DNA of 64,000 nt from Reticulascus tulasneorum (Eukaryota; Ascomycota; Sordariomycetes; Glomerellales; Reticulascaceae): assembly GCA_001557505.1 (NCBI GenBank), contig LSAX01000001.1, positions 4,526,001 through 4,590,000 of the forward strand, read 5' to 3'. The notes under the pieces are model-generated. The model was not told the DNA's origin. It searched no databases and saw only the letters and a list, made by a program, of their open reading frames with translations. The stretch's first letter is position 1. The number at the start of each line of letters is the position of its first letter. The translations under genes were made by a program, and so were the position numbers. Shown here one piece after another: positions 1 to 11,302 of the stretch.

Positions 1-660
1 TTGCCTTGACTGCCACAAGTTACTACCTCGCCAAGAACCCAGCGTGCTTCCGAAAAGCAGCAGAAGAAGTACGGTCTGCGTTTCACTCGGCCGAGGAGAT
101 TAACGAAGATGCTTTGAAAAAGTTGCCATATCTCAAAGCCACCATAGATGAAGCTTTGAGAATGACGCCGGCCGAGCCAAACGGATTGGCCAGGAAAGTC
201 GTGGTGGACGGGCTCGACATTGCCGGTCAATACATTCCCAAAGGGGTGAGCGTTTGTGGACTGCCAGTGTTTGCAAGATCTTATATACTAATCCTCCCAG
301 ACCGCGGTTTACGTCTCTCAATTCGCCGCCAATCGTTCATCGACCCATTTTCGACTTCCCAATGAGTACCATCCTGAACGGTGGTTGGGGGATCCCGAAT
401 TCAAACATGACAAGCTAGACGCTGTGCAGCCGTTCCTCATGGGGGTTAATGCGTGCATTGGGAGAGGGCTGGCGTGGATGGAGATGAGACTGACACTGGC
501 GAAACTGTTATGGAACTTCGACTGGACCATCAATGACACGGGCGGGGATGCTTTTGAGCGGTCTAAGGCCTGGCATGTCTGGGTAAAGAGTCATGTGCAC
601 CTACAGTTACTCGAGCGCGGTACACTCGAGCGCGGTACACTCGATCCAAAGCCCATGTAA
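1..660 (+). CDS. cytochrome P450, C-terminal part (5' end outside window)
   Basis: This is a partial class II fungal P450 monooxygenase. Reading from the window edge, exon 1 ends at 245. An intron occupies 246-300 (GTGAGC...CCCAG) and the last exon is 301-660. Visible signatures are the K-helix ExxR (EALR, near base 152), the PERW motif (HPERWLGD, near 370-395) and the heme loop FLMGVNACIG (near 433-462), where the Cys is the axial ligand. The tail ends in a short duplicated peptide (LERGT twice). P450s oxidise hydrophobic substrates at the ER membrane with a reductase partner. It converges on the SnoaL-like gene. If the cluster is sordarin-like, this position corresponds to SdnF, one of the cycloaraneosene hydroxylases; that assignment is inferred from order only. 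The P450 family call itself is secure. Confidence 0.9.
609..644 (+). repeat. 15-bp tandem duplication inside the P450 3' end
   Basis: The unit ACTCGAGCGCGGTAC occurs twice in a row, followed by 6 bases of a third copy. It encodes LERGT-LERGT-L and keeps the frame, so it lengthens the P450 C-terminus by five residues just before the stop. Confidence 0.9.
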
Positions 661-760
661 GGTATTAATGAGGTTGGGTAAATTCCAAGTCTCAAGTTCA
701 GCTACCTACGTAAGCTCGCCAGATTCAGAATGATGTACTTTGCCATATGTTAACAGAGCA

Positions 761-797
761 AGTAGTAGTAGTAGTCGTAGTAGTCGTAGTAGTAGTC
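761..797 (+). repeat. trinucleotide microsatellite (AGT/CGT type)
   Basis: This is an interrupted run of AGT/GTC triplets in the 528-bp gap between two convergent 3' ends (661-1188). No gene was seen in the rest of that gap. Confidence 0.9.
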
Positions 798-1188
798 TTT
801 AACGCCGAGAAATCCCTTTATGAGGGCAAGGGCCGCTCTCCGCGTCCTTCTTTTAGACGCTGCTATCTTACACAGTGCTACGTGCGCACTAAATTTAAAC
901 AAGGTATGATCCCGGATTAGGAGACCCCGAGATAACAGGTCTGTGTGAGAGGGGAGAGTTGTCAACAACGAGAATTACATGTTCGTACGGTCGTCAGACG
1001 ACCAGCGAGTAGACTGGTAGAAGAAGAGTATGCCCATAGCTGTAATCTGCGATAGAGCAAGGTATGCTTTACATCAGGTACACTCAGGCGAAGTAATTTA
1101 CTCAAGAGCTATGATGATGCACGGTGCAACAGACTGCGTCAGGTGACCGGTCAAAATTATAGAATAAGTGCTTTGATGGTATCTAGAT

Positions 1189-1819
1189 CTAATTATTTGC
1201 CTTCATCCCCGGCAACTGCTGGTGCAGGGCGAGGAAGGGCAATCGATCCTTGTAAACCCTCATTTCCTTGATCTTGCCACTTTCCGGGCCTTCTGTAACC
1301 AGCTTGAAGACGCCAAGCATGGGGACGGTCACTGGTTTGTCGGGGTTCGACTCCAATAGCGCCGTCGTATGTCCAGAGCTGTAGATAGTACCCTCACTGA
1401 GGATGTCTGCACCGGTAAGCTGGTGCCATAGCTATCTCGAAGTTGCCTAACATACCAATGTTGTATCTAGAGTGAGAGGTCTTCAAGCCCGGCATCTTCT
1501 TCATTGATCCCTTGATGTCCTGTTTCTCGTCAGCCTGTACATCCAAGCTCGGAGCCTTTTTCGGAGAAAACAAAATGTTTGTAATTCGGATGCTCACATT
1601 TATGAAGTCATCTAGCCCGGAGGTGGTCTGCAAGCCGCCTTCGTACTGCAGATCGGTGGCGAGCACCTCATTGAACCGATCGTAGGCAAATGTATCAAGG
1701 ATGTCGAAAACCTATCTTCGTTAGCCAAAGAAGGGGATAAAGAGTGAGAAACTGAGCTAAGGTACCTTGGCAAGGAAGGTCTCAGCCTCTTCAGCTGACT
1801 GGATTTTTGTGGCAACCAT
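1189..1819 (-). CDS. SnoaL/NTF2-like small protein (candidate SdnG-type cyclase)
   Basis: A 154-residue protein is obtained from four exons on the minus strand: 1819-1766, 1711-1598, 1534-1456 and 1406-1189. All introns are GT-AG and the phases agree. It starts MVATKIQSAEEAETFLAK and ends KANN. The size and pattern suggest a SnoaL/NTF2-fold protein: N-terminal helices, then a curved sheet with conserved polar positions such as FAYDRFNEVLATD and YSSGHTTALLE. Such proteins serve in fungal pathways as isomerases, cyclases or dehydratases. There is no signal peptide or membrane segment, so it is probably cytosolic. It is divergently paired with the downstream P450 (gap 1820-2336), which suggests co-expression. 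Its place between two P450s corresponds to sdnG of the sordarin cluster, reported as a norbornene-forming Diels-Alderase. That homology is inferred from position and was not tested. The fold call is moderate. Confidence 0.7.
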
Positions 1820-2336
1820 CTTAAGTGCTGTGTCTTTGCTGTGTTGGTATCAAAATGTGATGAGTTGTTGGGTGATTGAGATTTGTCTGATGCGCTCTCT
1901 CTCTACCTTTTTGAGGAAATCCAAAAATGCGCCACTAACAATGCAAGCCGTGACAGAACCGGAACTGCCGGATTTGGCATTGTGCCTCCCCCTCCCTCCT
2001 CAGCTCCCAACTAAGTAATTATCTTTTTTCTTCAGTGCACTCCTTTAGCGGTTGACCCGCTGTAAGCGTGCCGTCATTTCCCGCAGTGGGCACTCAGGCT
2101 TACCTAGTAATTAGTTCGGGACTTCCAGAAGTGTAACCCAATGACACGAAGGCTAACATGGGTCCGGTATAGGTAGCGGATGGATAGTAGAGCTGCAATG
2201 TGCGGATAGATGCATATAGGGCATGTTACCCCGGCCACATTCACGACTAGCATATCTTCTCGCAGCTGTTGCACTCCTCGCACGTGTCGTTGCTGTTCTA
2301 TCATAACTGTGTAAACTACAGGTACAGTACCATATC
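1820..2336. promoter_or_regulatory. divergent intergenic region, SnoaL-like gene / P450
   Basis: A 517-bp gap separates two divergent start codons, so it must carry both promoters. No clear TATA box or repeated operator was recognised. A pyrimidine-rich stretch (about 1983-2034) precedes the SnoaL-like gene when read from its other side. Confidence 0.5.
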
Positions 2337-4424
2337 ATGGCCCTTGCTTCACTGTTCAACGATCTCAAAGGCTTGAGCCTTGATCTCGAATCATACGACA
2401 TCAATCCTTGGCACGTTGCAGGTGGCATCGCTGCCGTCTTCGGAGTCTATGGTTTGGTTCTCGTTGTCTATCGTCTGTGGTTCCATCCTCTCGCCGGCTT
2501 CCCAGGACCCAAGCTATTGGCAGCAACAACATGGTACGAAGCCTATGTTGATCTGGTCCATCATGATTTCCCCAGACGACTGGCCAAGATACATGAAAAA
2601 TACGGTAAGAATCCTCGCACGAACGCCTTGAGCAGGCTCTCGTTGTTCCGAAGCACTTAATAAGTGACGAATGTCTAGGCCCGATCGTGCGAGTTGCCCC
2701 CCATGAAATCCATGTCAACGACGCCGAATTCTTCCACAGTGTCTTTGCAACCGCGGCAAAGCACCGGACTGATATCATCCCGCCTCGTGGCCTGGGACAA
2801 GATGGTAAGACAGATTCGCCTTCGAGTGCCTCCGGCATCATACTCATGGGGTCACACTAGATTCCATTGGCTCGACTCCAACACACGATATGCATCAGCT
2901 GCGACGGAAACCGCTTGACAAATTCATGAGTCAACAAAACATCGTTCGTCAGCAATCCATAATCCACGACGAGATCAGGGCTCTGGACCAACAAATGGCG
3001 GCCTTGAAAGGCACCGTGAAGCCTGTCCGCCTCGATTGCGTATTTACAGCGTTTACGGGAGATGTTGTCGGACACCTTGCCTGCGGTGAGAGCCCTGCAC
3101 TTTTGCAAGGAAAAGACTTCACACCAGAGTGGTAAGCTTCAAGCCTACGGACACCTTCTCCACTTACACTGCAGGTCAGGTTAACATTTCTTCAGGTACG
3201 ACATGATTCGAGGCGCTGCACGAATCATCCCCGTTCTGCGTCACTTTCCTCAGGTTGGCGAGTAAGATGAGAAACAACCCCAGAAAGAACAAACTGCTGG
3301 AAATGCACTGACAGGCAGAAAGAATAACTCAGAAAATGCCCCATTGGCTAGTGCAAACGCTTGTTCCCAGGTCTGCTGGCTTCAAAGTTTTGCAACTGGT
3401 AAGCCCCTTGGACCACATCACCCTACTGTAGACAAGTGTGTTCTAACCTTGTTTCCCTAGCTGGGTGAGAAACGCATTGCGCGCATCAGAGCCGAGATAG
3501 CAAGCGAGAAGAAAAGTGAACAAGAACCCGGCGGCTCCATGTTTCATCATCTTCTTCGGAGTGATATCCCAGACTCTGAAAAGATCACCGCTCGCCTGAA
3601 TGCGGAGGCCGTCTCATTCCTGGGTGCTGGAACTTACCCTACTGCAGCAACTCTCATTTTCGTGGCATACTACATCATGGCCGATCCGAAAATCGAGGGA
3701 CGTCTCAGAAACGACTTAGAGGATGTCATGGCCAACTTCGACAATGAGGCACGTCTACCCCTTCCAAGCACTGCACAGAGATTGGTGGTCTCGGACTATA
3801 TGACTACAGCGCGTTGACCATTTCTAGGTACCGAATTGGGTGAAATTCGAACAAGTTGCGTATCTGGGAGCGTGCATCAAAGAAGGCCTTCGTCTTTTGC
3901 GCCTGTTCCGCCGAAAGTCGCGCATCTCTACTGACCTCGACCTCCAATACGGGAACTTTCTCATTCCTAAGGGCGTAAATCATCCCCTTGAATTTTTCCA
4001 ACGCTGTCTTCTAATATAACTCACAGACGCCTATTAGTCTGTCGCCATACACCATGCACACGGATCCAGATGTGTTCCCCGAGCCTGAGAAATTCAACCC
4101 AGACCGATGGCTAGCTAAGGACCTCGACCCGCGCATGAATCGGAATCTTAATCCCTTCCTCGGCGGCTCCAGAAATTGTATTGGCATGCAGTAGGTGCTC
4201 CTAGATTTGCTTTATCATATTTTTGAGTGGAGACACTGATCAGAATTACTTGTAGTGTTGCTTGGGCGCAAATGTACCTGGTCCTGGCTACTTTGTTTCG
4301 GCCAAACAAAGACTATCGCCTGCAGCTGAGTGAATGTGATGAGTCGGATGTCTTCCCGGTGGTAGATAATGAATTCGGAGTGGCAAAGTACGACTCCCGA
4401 GGTCTCAATGCGATCGTCGTCTAA
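2337..4424 (+). CDS. cytochrome P450 monooxygenase (SdnH-position)
   Basis: Nine exons give about 537 residues: 2337-2604, 2680-2804, 2861-3131, 3196-3261, 3319-3398, 3461-3784, 3828-3974, 4027-4190 and 4256-4424. All phases agree. A membrane anchor lies near residues 25-45, followed by a proline hinge (HPLAGFPGPK). The I-helix is seen as FLGAGTYPTAATL, ExxR as EGLR, PxRW as NPDRW and the heme loop as FLGGSRNCIG. It is an ER-bound oxidase and resembles the trichodiene-oxygenase-like P450s common in terpene clusters. Intron 6 is odd: 43 bp with a weak GTGGTC donor. Without that splice the frame hits a stop at 3815-3817, so this junction decides whether the gene is functional. The gene is divergent from the SnoaL-like gene and is followed by transposon debris. 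Its order fits SdnH, by inference only. Confidence 0.9.
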
Positions 4425-4640
4425 GTTTTTGCCTTCGCCATTAAAACATCTGTGCGCGGAGATGATGTTGACAGGCTACTTCGAGAATCAGATGGAACAT
4501 GACTTACGTCAAATCAGGAATATGGTGTGCCCTTAGAGCTTTTCTTAAGTAAATGAACAGAGTAAGAAACGAGATCAACTGAATTTCCGTATATCTATTC
4601 ATGTAAATCTTTAGGCGTTTTCTTTCGTCGTTTCTGCTTT

Positions 4641-5387
4641 TAAGTCAAAACACCCCCATTCCGCCACCCCCCCCATTCCGCCACCCTGCAACCACCAAAA
4701 AAGCTAGATTTACAAGGGTCAATATCTCAACAAGGGTTTAACTCAACAACTTAAGATTTTAATAGTAAATCTAATATAATAATAGAAGATAGATTCCAAA
4801 AGGGGTGCAAAATCGGACTGAAATTGGCCGAGATATTCAACAGCAAAGATATTTACATAGTAAATCCGTACCACCCCAACTTCACCAAACAAGGAATTAA
4901 AATTAAATTGAAAATCTAATATAATATTAGAGGCCAAGAGAAGCTCTAGGAATATTTTTATTTTCTGGTAACTAAATGGATCAAAATGCTATAGAAAGTT
5001 TAGTATTTTCCTTACTAAATTTTAATAAGGGATTTCTTATTTTAGAGCTTAGATTTCGACCATTTTAGCTACCACAAAATAGAAATATGCCTAGAGCTTT
5101 TCTTGGCCTCTAATATTATACTAGATTTTCAATTCAATTTTAATTCCTTGTTTGGTAAAGTTGGGGTGGTATGAATTTACTATGTAAATATCTTTGCTGT
5201 TGAATATCTCGGCCAATTTCAGTCCGATTTTGCACCCCTCTTGGAATCTATCTTTTATTAATATACTAGATTTACCATGAAAATCTAGATATTTAGAACT
5301 AAGTGGTTGTTGAGATATTGACCCAGCTTTTTGGTGGTGCACTGTGGCGGAATGGGGGGGGTGGCGGAATGGGGGTGTTTTGACTTA
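4641..5387. mobile_element. foldback MITE with TA target duplication
   Basis: Two arms of roughly 310 bp are inverted copies of each other, about 4643-4960 and 5075-5385, around a loop of about 115 bp. Both outer ends read AGTCAAAACACCCCCATTCC inward and contain a doubled CCCCCATTCCGCCAC unit. Each end abuts TA (4641-4642 and 5386-5387), the target duplication expected for Tc1/mariner-type insertion. The arms still match closely in long blocks, for example 4795-4860 against 5165-5235. No transposase ORF is present, so it is a non-autonomous element. It lies between the second P450 and the GDP-mannose dehydratase, inside the cluster. Confidence 0.8.
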
Positions 5388-6660
5388 CAGAACATAATAG
5401 GTCCAACATCATGGTTTCTACATAACGATATAACAACCCCGTAACCTACATATTAATGCTCTTAGATCTAGTCTACATGATAAATCTATAACAAGCTTCA
5501 CGTATTCTACGGTTCACCATAACTATCGCTTATTCATGTAAATCGTGAGGCGTATTTTTCTTATTTTCTACGTCCGCAGAACACACCATAACCTAACACA
5601 ACAGTTTCAACACAATGGATGCTAAGGACCCCGTATTCTGTTCACAATGGCAGATTTTTTTGAGTACTAAAATTGACCTAGGCCAGGTCGTCTCGTAGCC
5701 ACACCACCGTAACCACCAAACACTCCAACATACACAACCCAACACAACACACTAAAATGGCGATATCTCGGCCATCTAGATAGCTGCGCAGGCGTGGAAG
5801 GTGTTCTAACCCTGATCAGGGATAGGTGGATCCAATGGTGTAATCGAGGCTTTTGTACGACAAAGACTCGTAAACTTGTGATTTTGTAGGATGACTTAAC
5901 AATGTGAATTTGACGGTATCACGAGGCATGCCCGCGAGCGTGCCTCCGAACGTGCTAATGAAAGCTACGAAAATAACTAAATACAGAAAGACTGATGATC
6001 AACACGTGCGTAGGCACGTGGCTAGGCCTGATCAGGCCAACTATGATGGGCCCATGGCAAAAACGCATTCAATTTGCCCCGCCCGGTCTCAGTACATAAA
6101 CTATCGCTTATCATAAGTTTAATGGAGTTATTACCGGTAGATTTACTATGTCCCGTGAGATAGTAGAACTATCGCGAAGAAGCCATCTCCGTTGAAGAGA
6201 TAAAAGATAATAAACATCTTAGCTAGATATTAATGTTAAACATTTAACAATTGCTAAAAGAATTAAGCTTTTATTACTTGGTTATAAGATCTTTATAAGA
6301 GTAGGCTTATTATCTTCTATATTCTTAGAAGTAGAGGAGGCTAGCTTAAAGGGGTTAGCTAGAAATTTGAGAAGGCCGAAGTCTCGGAAGTTTACCGAGA
6401 AATATAAGAACGGTAAATATAACATATAGTTCAGCGAGCTACTAGACATTAACGTAGGGTATACGCGCGGCTAGATTTCAAAGTTAGCTTAAGGAGTAGG
6501 GGTTAATAGATTATAGGAAGTCAGCAACTTTGGTTATAGGAAGTAGAAATCAAGCTATTTATACTAGATTTCAAGCAATAAAACACACTTAACACAACTT
6601 TGAACACAAATATCCCCACCTTCGAGTCAACCAATCAGGTCACCTCGAAGAGGGCCGTAT
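5388..6660. other. AT-rich transposon relic, possibly RIP-mutated
   Basis: About 1.3 kb with no usable reading frame. The second half (about 6120-6600) is strongly AT-rich and full of TpA. Traces of direct repeats remain: the stretch after 4596 (TATTCATGTAAATC...GGCG) recurs at 5531, and CTATCGCTTAT recurs at 5523 and 6101. This suggests nested element insertions later degraded by C-to-T mutation. No element family could be named. Confidence 0.55.
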
Positions 6661-6767
6661 ATCTATAGCGCACGATTAATCTAGAAAGCAAAGTCTCTTC
6701 GGTTCATGCCATGATCAAAAGTCTCTTTGCCATCACAAACTAGACAGAGGAGGTAAACTCATGCCGT

Positions 6768-8394
6768 TCATTTCCCCCCAATAATGATCAGAGGCTTCTC
6801 TTCGACCATGAAACCCAGCCCGTTACAGTCCACGATAACCGAGTCGTTGCCGTTAGTGAAACCCAAATCTTTGGGATTTTCTGGCTCCCCCATTACCTGA
6901 TCCTCAGTCCTCTCCAACTCACCAATTGCCAGATCCTTGGTCATCTCCGGCCCAACAGTCACCAGATCCTCAGACTTCTCCTGCTCATCAATGCTCGAAT
7001 ATTCCGTCTTATCTGATCCGGCCACGGACCAATCGGAAGGCTTACCTCCAGCAATCTCCGAGTTGTCTGTCTGTTCGGATTCGTCCATCAACCAATCTAG
7101 ATTGGTGTTGGAAAAGATTCTGCCGTTTTTGACCAGTTCAATGTCCGAAAGAACCATCTCTTCCACCAAACTATCAAGAGTGTACTTTGGCTCCCAACCG
7201 AGCAACTCCTTGGCCTTGGCGGCTGAACCGAGCAGGCTCTCATTCTCAACTGGTCGGTAGAATTTGGGGTTCACCCTGACGCGGACTTTCCCCGTACCTG
7301 CTTCAGTACCGACCTCAGATTCATTCATGCCTGACCATCTAATACCAAGTCAAAATTTGGACTTCACCCAGAGTAAAGGGCATGGTTCAGACTCACTCAA
7401 CCTTGATTCCGATCACTTTGAACGCAGCTTCCACAAACTGCCTTACGCTGGTTTCTTGCCCGGTAGCCAGGACGTAGTCCCCACCCTCTGGCTGCTGTAG
7501 CATGAGGTAGACTCCCTCCATATAGTCTCGGGCGTGACCCCAGTCTCTTGTAGCGTTGAGATTGCCAAGCTCGAATCCGTCTGCTAATCCACAGGCAATC
7601 AAGGCAACTTGAGAAGTTATTTTGCGTGTGACGAAAGTCGTTCCTTGAGTCAGAAGAATTAGCCGAAAATATGATATCCTCTAGTTGGTAGCAAAGAAAA
7701 AAGGCCTGACTTACCGCGTCTCGGAGATTCATGATTGAAGAGGATACCATTAGAGGCATGAAATCCGTATGCCTCTCGAAAATTAGCAGTTATGCTATAT
7801 TGAAACAGCTTGGAAACAGCATATGGCGAGACCGGGTGGAACGGTGTAACCTCGGTCTGTGGAGCAGGTGCCTCGTTTCCGAAGAGCTCTGAGGTGACCG
7901 CCTCTTCAGCCGTTAGTAATTCTCCCTAATGCCCTATAGTATGATAGTACTAACACTGTAGAATTTTACTTTTTTCTCCAGGTCGAGAATTCTCATTGCC
8001 TCGAGCAACCGAAGGGTTCCTAGGGCGTTGATATCGCAGGTCAACAGTGGAGTCTCAAAGGAGACGGCGACATGGGACTGGGCGGCGAGATGATAGACTT
8101 CATCTACCGTGATACTGCGCAGAATTCGAAGAAGCGTTCCTGAGTCTGTCATGTCTCCGTAATGGAGAGTGATCCCTCGACGCAGTGGATAGTTCAAAGT
8201 CTGCCGTCTCTGGGATGATGGCCGAACAAGACCATGGACTTCGTAGCCTTTCTCCAGCAAGATCTCTGCCAGGAACGAACCATCTTGACCAGTAATTCCT
8301 GCGTCTGATCAGCACTATGTGTACATGCTGACAAAGAACGTCTCCTACCTGTGATGAAAGCAGCCTTGGGTTTGGGATCCGCCATAATTGCCAT
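6768..8394 (-). CDS. GDP-mannose 4,6-dehydratase (GMD) with acidic C-terminal extension
   Basis: This enzyme converts GDP-D-mannose to GDP-4-keto-6-deoxymannose, the entry to GDP-deoxyhexoses. Five exons on the minus strand (8394-8349, 8298-7955, 7901-7715, 7643-7397, 7338-6768) give 464 residues. Visible are the NADP loop GITGQDG near residue 16, the catalytic Thr133 and Glu135 in TSELFG, and Tyr157-xxx-Lys161 in SPYAVSK, at almost the canonical positions. The intron before exon 3 has a perfect TACTAAC branch site. The family normally ends near residue 350-370. Here an acidic, low-complexity tail of about 115 residues follows (from [10 protein letters not shown]), with imperfect units such as [19 protein letters not shown]. 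It is divergent from the glycosyltransferase, as expected for a sugar cassette. Its position matches SdnI. Confidence 0.93.
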
Positions 8395-8871
8395 GCTTTA
8401 GGATGATATGAGAAATGAGGCAAGACGGAATGAGGCCGGAGAAAGCAGCTGGATTATGTGGTATCTAAACTAGGAGGAGGAAAAATTGCGAGTGGTGATG
8501 ATAATAGAACACAAGGTCAGGTTCAAAAGTTAAAGAGCGACTAAATCATACCTCTGCTAACAGACATAATATTGGTCAGCGGAGAACTTCTGGTGCTTCT
8601 GAAAGAAGATAGTTTCTAGTCAAACACTCTATGCATAATACCACAGTCTCATCAAGGTAGTATTGCGCCTGACTCGGGCTTTCTATTATTGGATAGATAG
8701 GATCTTGCCTAAACCGGTAATCTGTTTGTGTAATCTGTCCGGGATAACCTCGGCTGCCTCATTCGTCTTCGAGCTGATCAGAATCATAACATAATTATAT
8801 TTTCCAACGACGTGAAATCTTAGTTGTTCGCAGCCTTCCTGAGTCATTCCTTTTGCGTAACACAGGACAAG
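8395..8871. promoter_or_regulatory. divergent promoter region, GMD / glycosyltransferase
   Basis: A 477-bp gap lies between divergent starts, so the sugar-forming and sugar-transferring genes share it. A CGG-N8-CGG pair (about 8739-8752) could suit a Zn2Cys6 regulator, but such pairs are common by chance. No TATA box is obvious. Confidence 0.4.
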
Positions 8872-10513
8872 ATGTCGGGACGTCCATTGGTTCTTTTCTT
8901 CACAATCAGCGACTTCGGCTACGCCAACGTCTTCCTCGCTACCATTTACGAGCTCCTCCGCCAGAACAAAGTTGACATTCACATCGCATCATTTGTGCCC
9001 TTGCAGCCGCGCCTCGATGTCCTCATCCAACTGGTTAAGGATAAGAATCCATCACAGCCAATATCGCCCTTGAAATTTCACAACCTCGCAGAATTCCCCG
9101 GTTTTGGGACCTGGGCTGCGCAGAACAAAGATCGGAAGAAGGCAGATGTGCCTCACCCACCAGGTCGCAATGGGGCCGGACGAGTCGCACTGTTGACTCT
9201 GAAGGCTCTCGCCATTATGGAACCTGAGCAGTATCTTTCTTTGTTTGACTGGTCTGCCGGCTTGACCAGGCAATTGAATCCAGCACTGGTTGTTGTAGAC
9301 CCTATTCTAGTTCCCATACATGACATGGCTCGAACACTAGGACGCAAATATGCGGTATTGCATCCCTGGGGCGTGGCTGACGGTCTGATACCGCATCAAC
9401 CTTGGCTGGCTGCCTATTGGAAATATCCTTCGTAATTCCCCTACTATTCCCCATCCCATCGCCCTCTTCTCAACGGAGGCGACGTTTCTTCTGAGACTAA
9501 CATCGGTTTTCTTAGCTTCTCGACAGGTTTTACATATCCCGTACCTTGGAGTAAAATCCCAGAGAACGTGTACTGCTACTGGGTTTCCAAGAAATGTCAG
9601 GCTCACCCAAAGGTCCAGGCCCTTAATCAAGCGAGACAGGCCCACGGCATTAAAGACCCATTGGGAAGTTTCACGCCTTGGGCGAAGGGTGTCCCCCAGA
9701 TCACCCCCTCACTCCCAGCTGTCGATCTACCCATGGACCGTCCCCCTAATGTATTTGATTGCGGACCAATCCTCATCGCCGCACCGCCGATCGAGTCGAG
9801 CGACCCAGATCTCCTTCATTGGCTTCAAAAGAAACCAACGGTGCTCGTGTCCCTCGGCACACATTTCGAAGCTTACGCAGAAACGGTGAGAGAGCAAGCT
9901 CTGGGCTTGCGTATCCTCCTTGAGGCTCGAGACGACATCCAGGTGCTGTGGAAGCTCAAAGCAGAGACAACTTCGGAGAAACGCGGTCATGAGAGCTTGA
10001 CTGCTATCCTGGGACGGGAAATTGAGGACGGAAGAGTCCGAATCGAGAGCTGGTTGAAAGCTGATCCTGTGGCAATTTTGGGGAGCGGCCATGTGGTGTG
10101 CTCGGTGCATCATGGAGGGGCGAACTCCTATCTTGAGGCGGCTTGGTAGGTATCCTTTGCTGGCCCTCGTACGTGAGACGATGCTGACTTGGTCAAGGGC
10201 CGGTGTTCCGCAGGTTGTGCTCGCCATGTGGTATGACACATTTGACTACGCTACGCGAGTGGAGTATCTAGGAATAGGTGTCTACGGAAACCGTGAAGTA
10301 GGCAGCAGATGCATCGTGGATGATGACAATTATGTGGCTCCTAATCTAGTTGATGGGGAGGAATTTGGTGCAGCGCTTCTGAGAACCGTTGGGAGGAAGA
10401 AGGGGGATGCCGATGTCATGAGAAAGAAGGCTGCTCAGCTAGGAGAGGTGTGTCGGAAGAGTGGCGGAAGGGTCCAATCGGCAGATCTTATAACTCGCCT
10501 TTGTAGTGAATAG
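8872..10513 (+). CDS. GT1-family glycosyltransferase (SdnJ-position)
   Basis: Three exons (8872-9431, 9516-10145, 10198-10513) give 501 residues. The start MSGRPLVLFFTISDFGYANV is chosen because the Rossmann strand of a GT-B glycosyltransferase follows at once. The C-terminal half carries the nucleotide-sugar signature: VSLGTHFE, then VVCSVHHGGANSYLEAAW, then AGVPQVVLAMWYDTFDYA. The HHGGANS stretch corresponds to the HxGxxS/T element of the UGT motif. It has no membrane anchor. Such enzymes transfer a sugar to a small-molecule hydroxyl. Next to a GDP-mannose dehydratase, the donor is probably a GDP-deoxyhexose. In the sordarin pathway SdnJ attaches 6-deoxyaltrose to sordaricin, and this gene has the matching place. 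The family call is firm; donor and acceptor are inferred. Confidence 0.93.
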
Positions 10514-11302
10514 GGGTGGCGATGCCAAATACTCAAGGGACGAGTGCAAATATTACCAGCACTCAACTTTCTTACAATGAGTGCGCGAGACGAGCGATTT
10601 TGGCAGAAGCAAAAGGGGTTATCTTGAGGCCCCGCTCCACACGTGCGTGAACAGAACCAACTACAAAACTGAGGTCACAAGTCTAGGACACTCCCAAGTT
10701 TTCATTCTTGACATGGCCACAGATAAGGGATAGTGGGTTAATTCGGGGTTTTCCCGAGAGTAACGTGTTGACACCATAAATTAACGGCCGTGTCACCTCT
10801 GGGGGATAGGGCCGGGAAGCCACTTGAGATACTCCTAGTGCAGGAGGTAGGGTAGAAAGTAAAGACACGCGGTATATTCTTTCCGTATCCTTGTCAACTA
10901 CGTATTCTGGCAGCCTTTAACGCGGCCCTGGGTTTCCTTCGTCTTTTTACGAAGAATATCCGTTGTCGTAAATTTTGAAAAGTTTCAGACACGGAAAGCT
11001 TTGACTGGTCTTATATAATTATGAAAATGATTATCTAGCCTTGAGAAAAGAGAATGAAGTGGTTCCAGACGGACATGTAGAGCAAGGGTCGACAAATTAT
11101 TTCAGGAAGACCGGTAATCTACAAGTGACCAGTCGGGCTTGCCCAATGGGGTTAAGGGTACACCGACGTCAATAGAGATTAAAGTACAAATCGTAGACCG
11201 TTGCCACTAATCAACGTCTCCAGGTAATAATAATAGAACTGAAGTTCAAAATTCAAAATTAAACTAACCGAAGAATCCAATACACAGTAACTCACTCTTG
11301 AA
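10514..11302. other. intergenic region, no feature recognised
   Basis: 789 bp between two genes transcribed in the same direction. It should contain the promoter of the short-chain dehydrogenase. No repeat, RNA gene or coding segment was recognised. Confidence 0.5.

Noticed and set aside
7902..7954. Apparent frame break in GDP-mannose dehydratase
   Set aside because: It is resolved by an intron with GTTAGT donor and TACTAAC branch site that restores the TSELFG motif; the gene looks intact.
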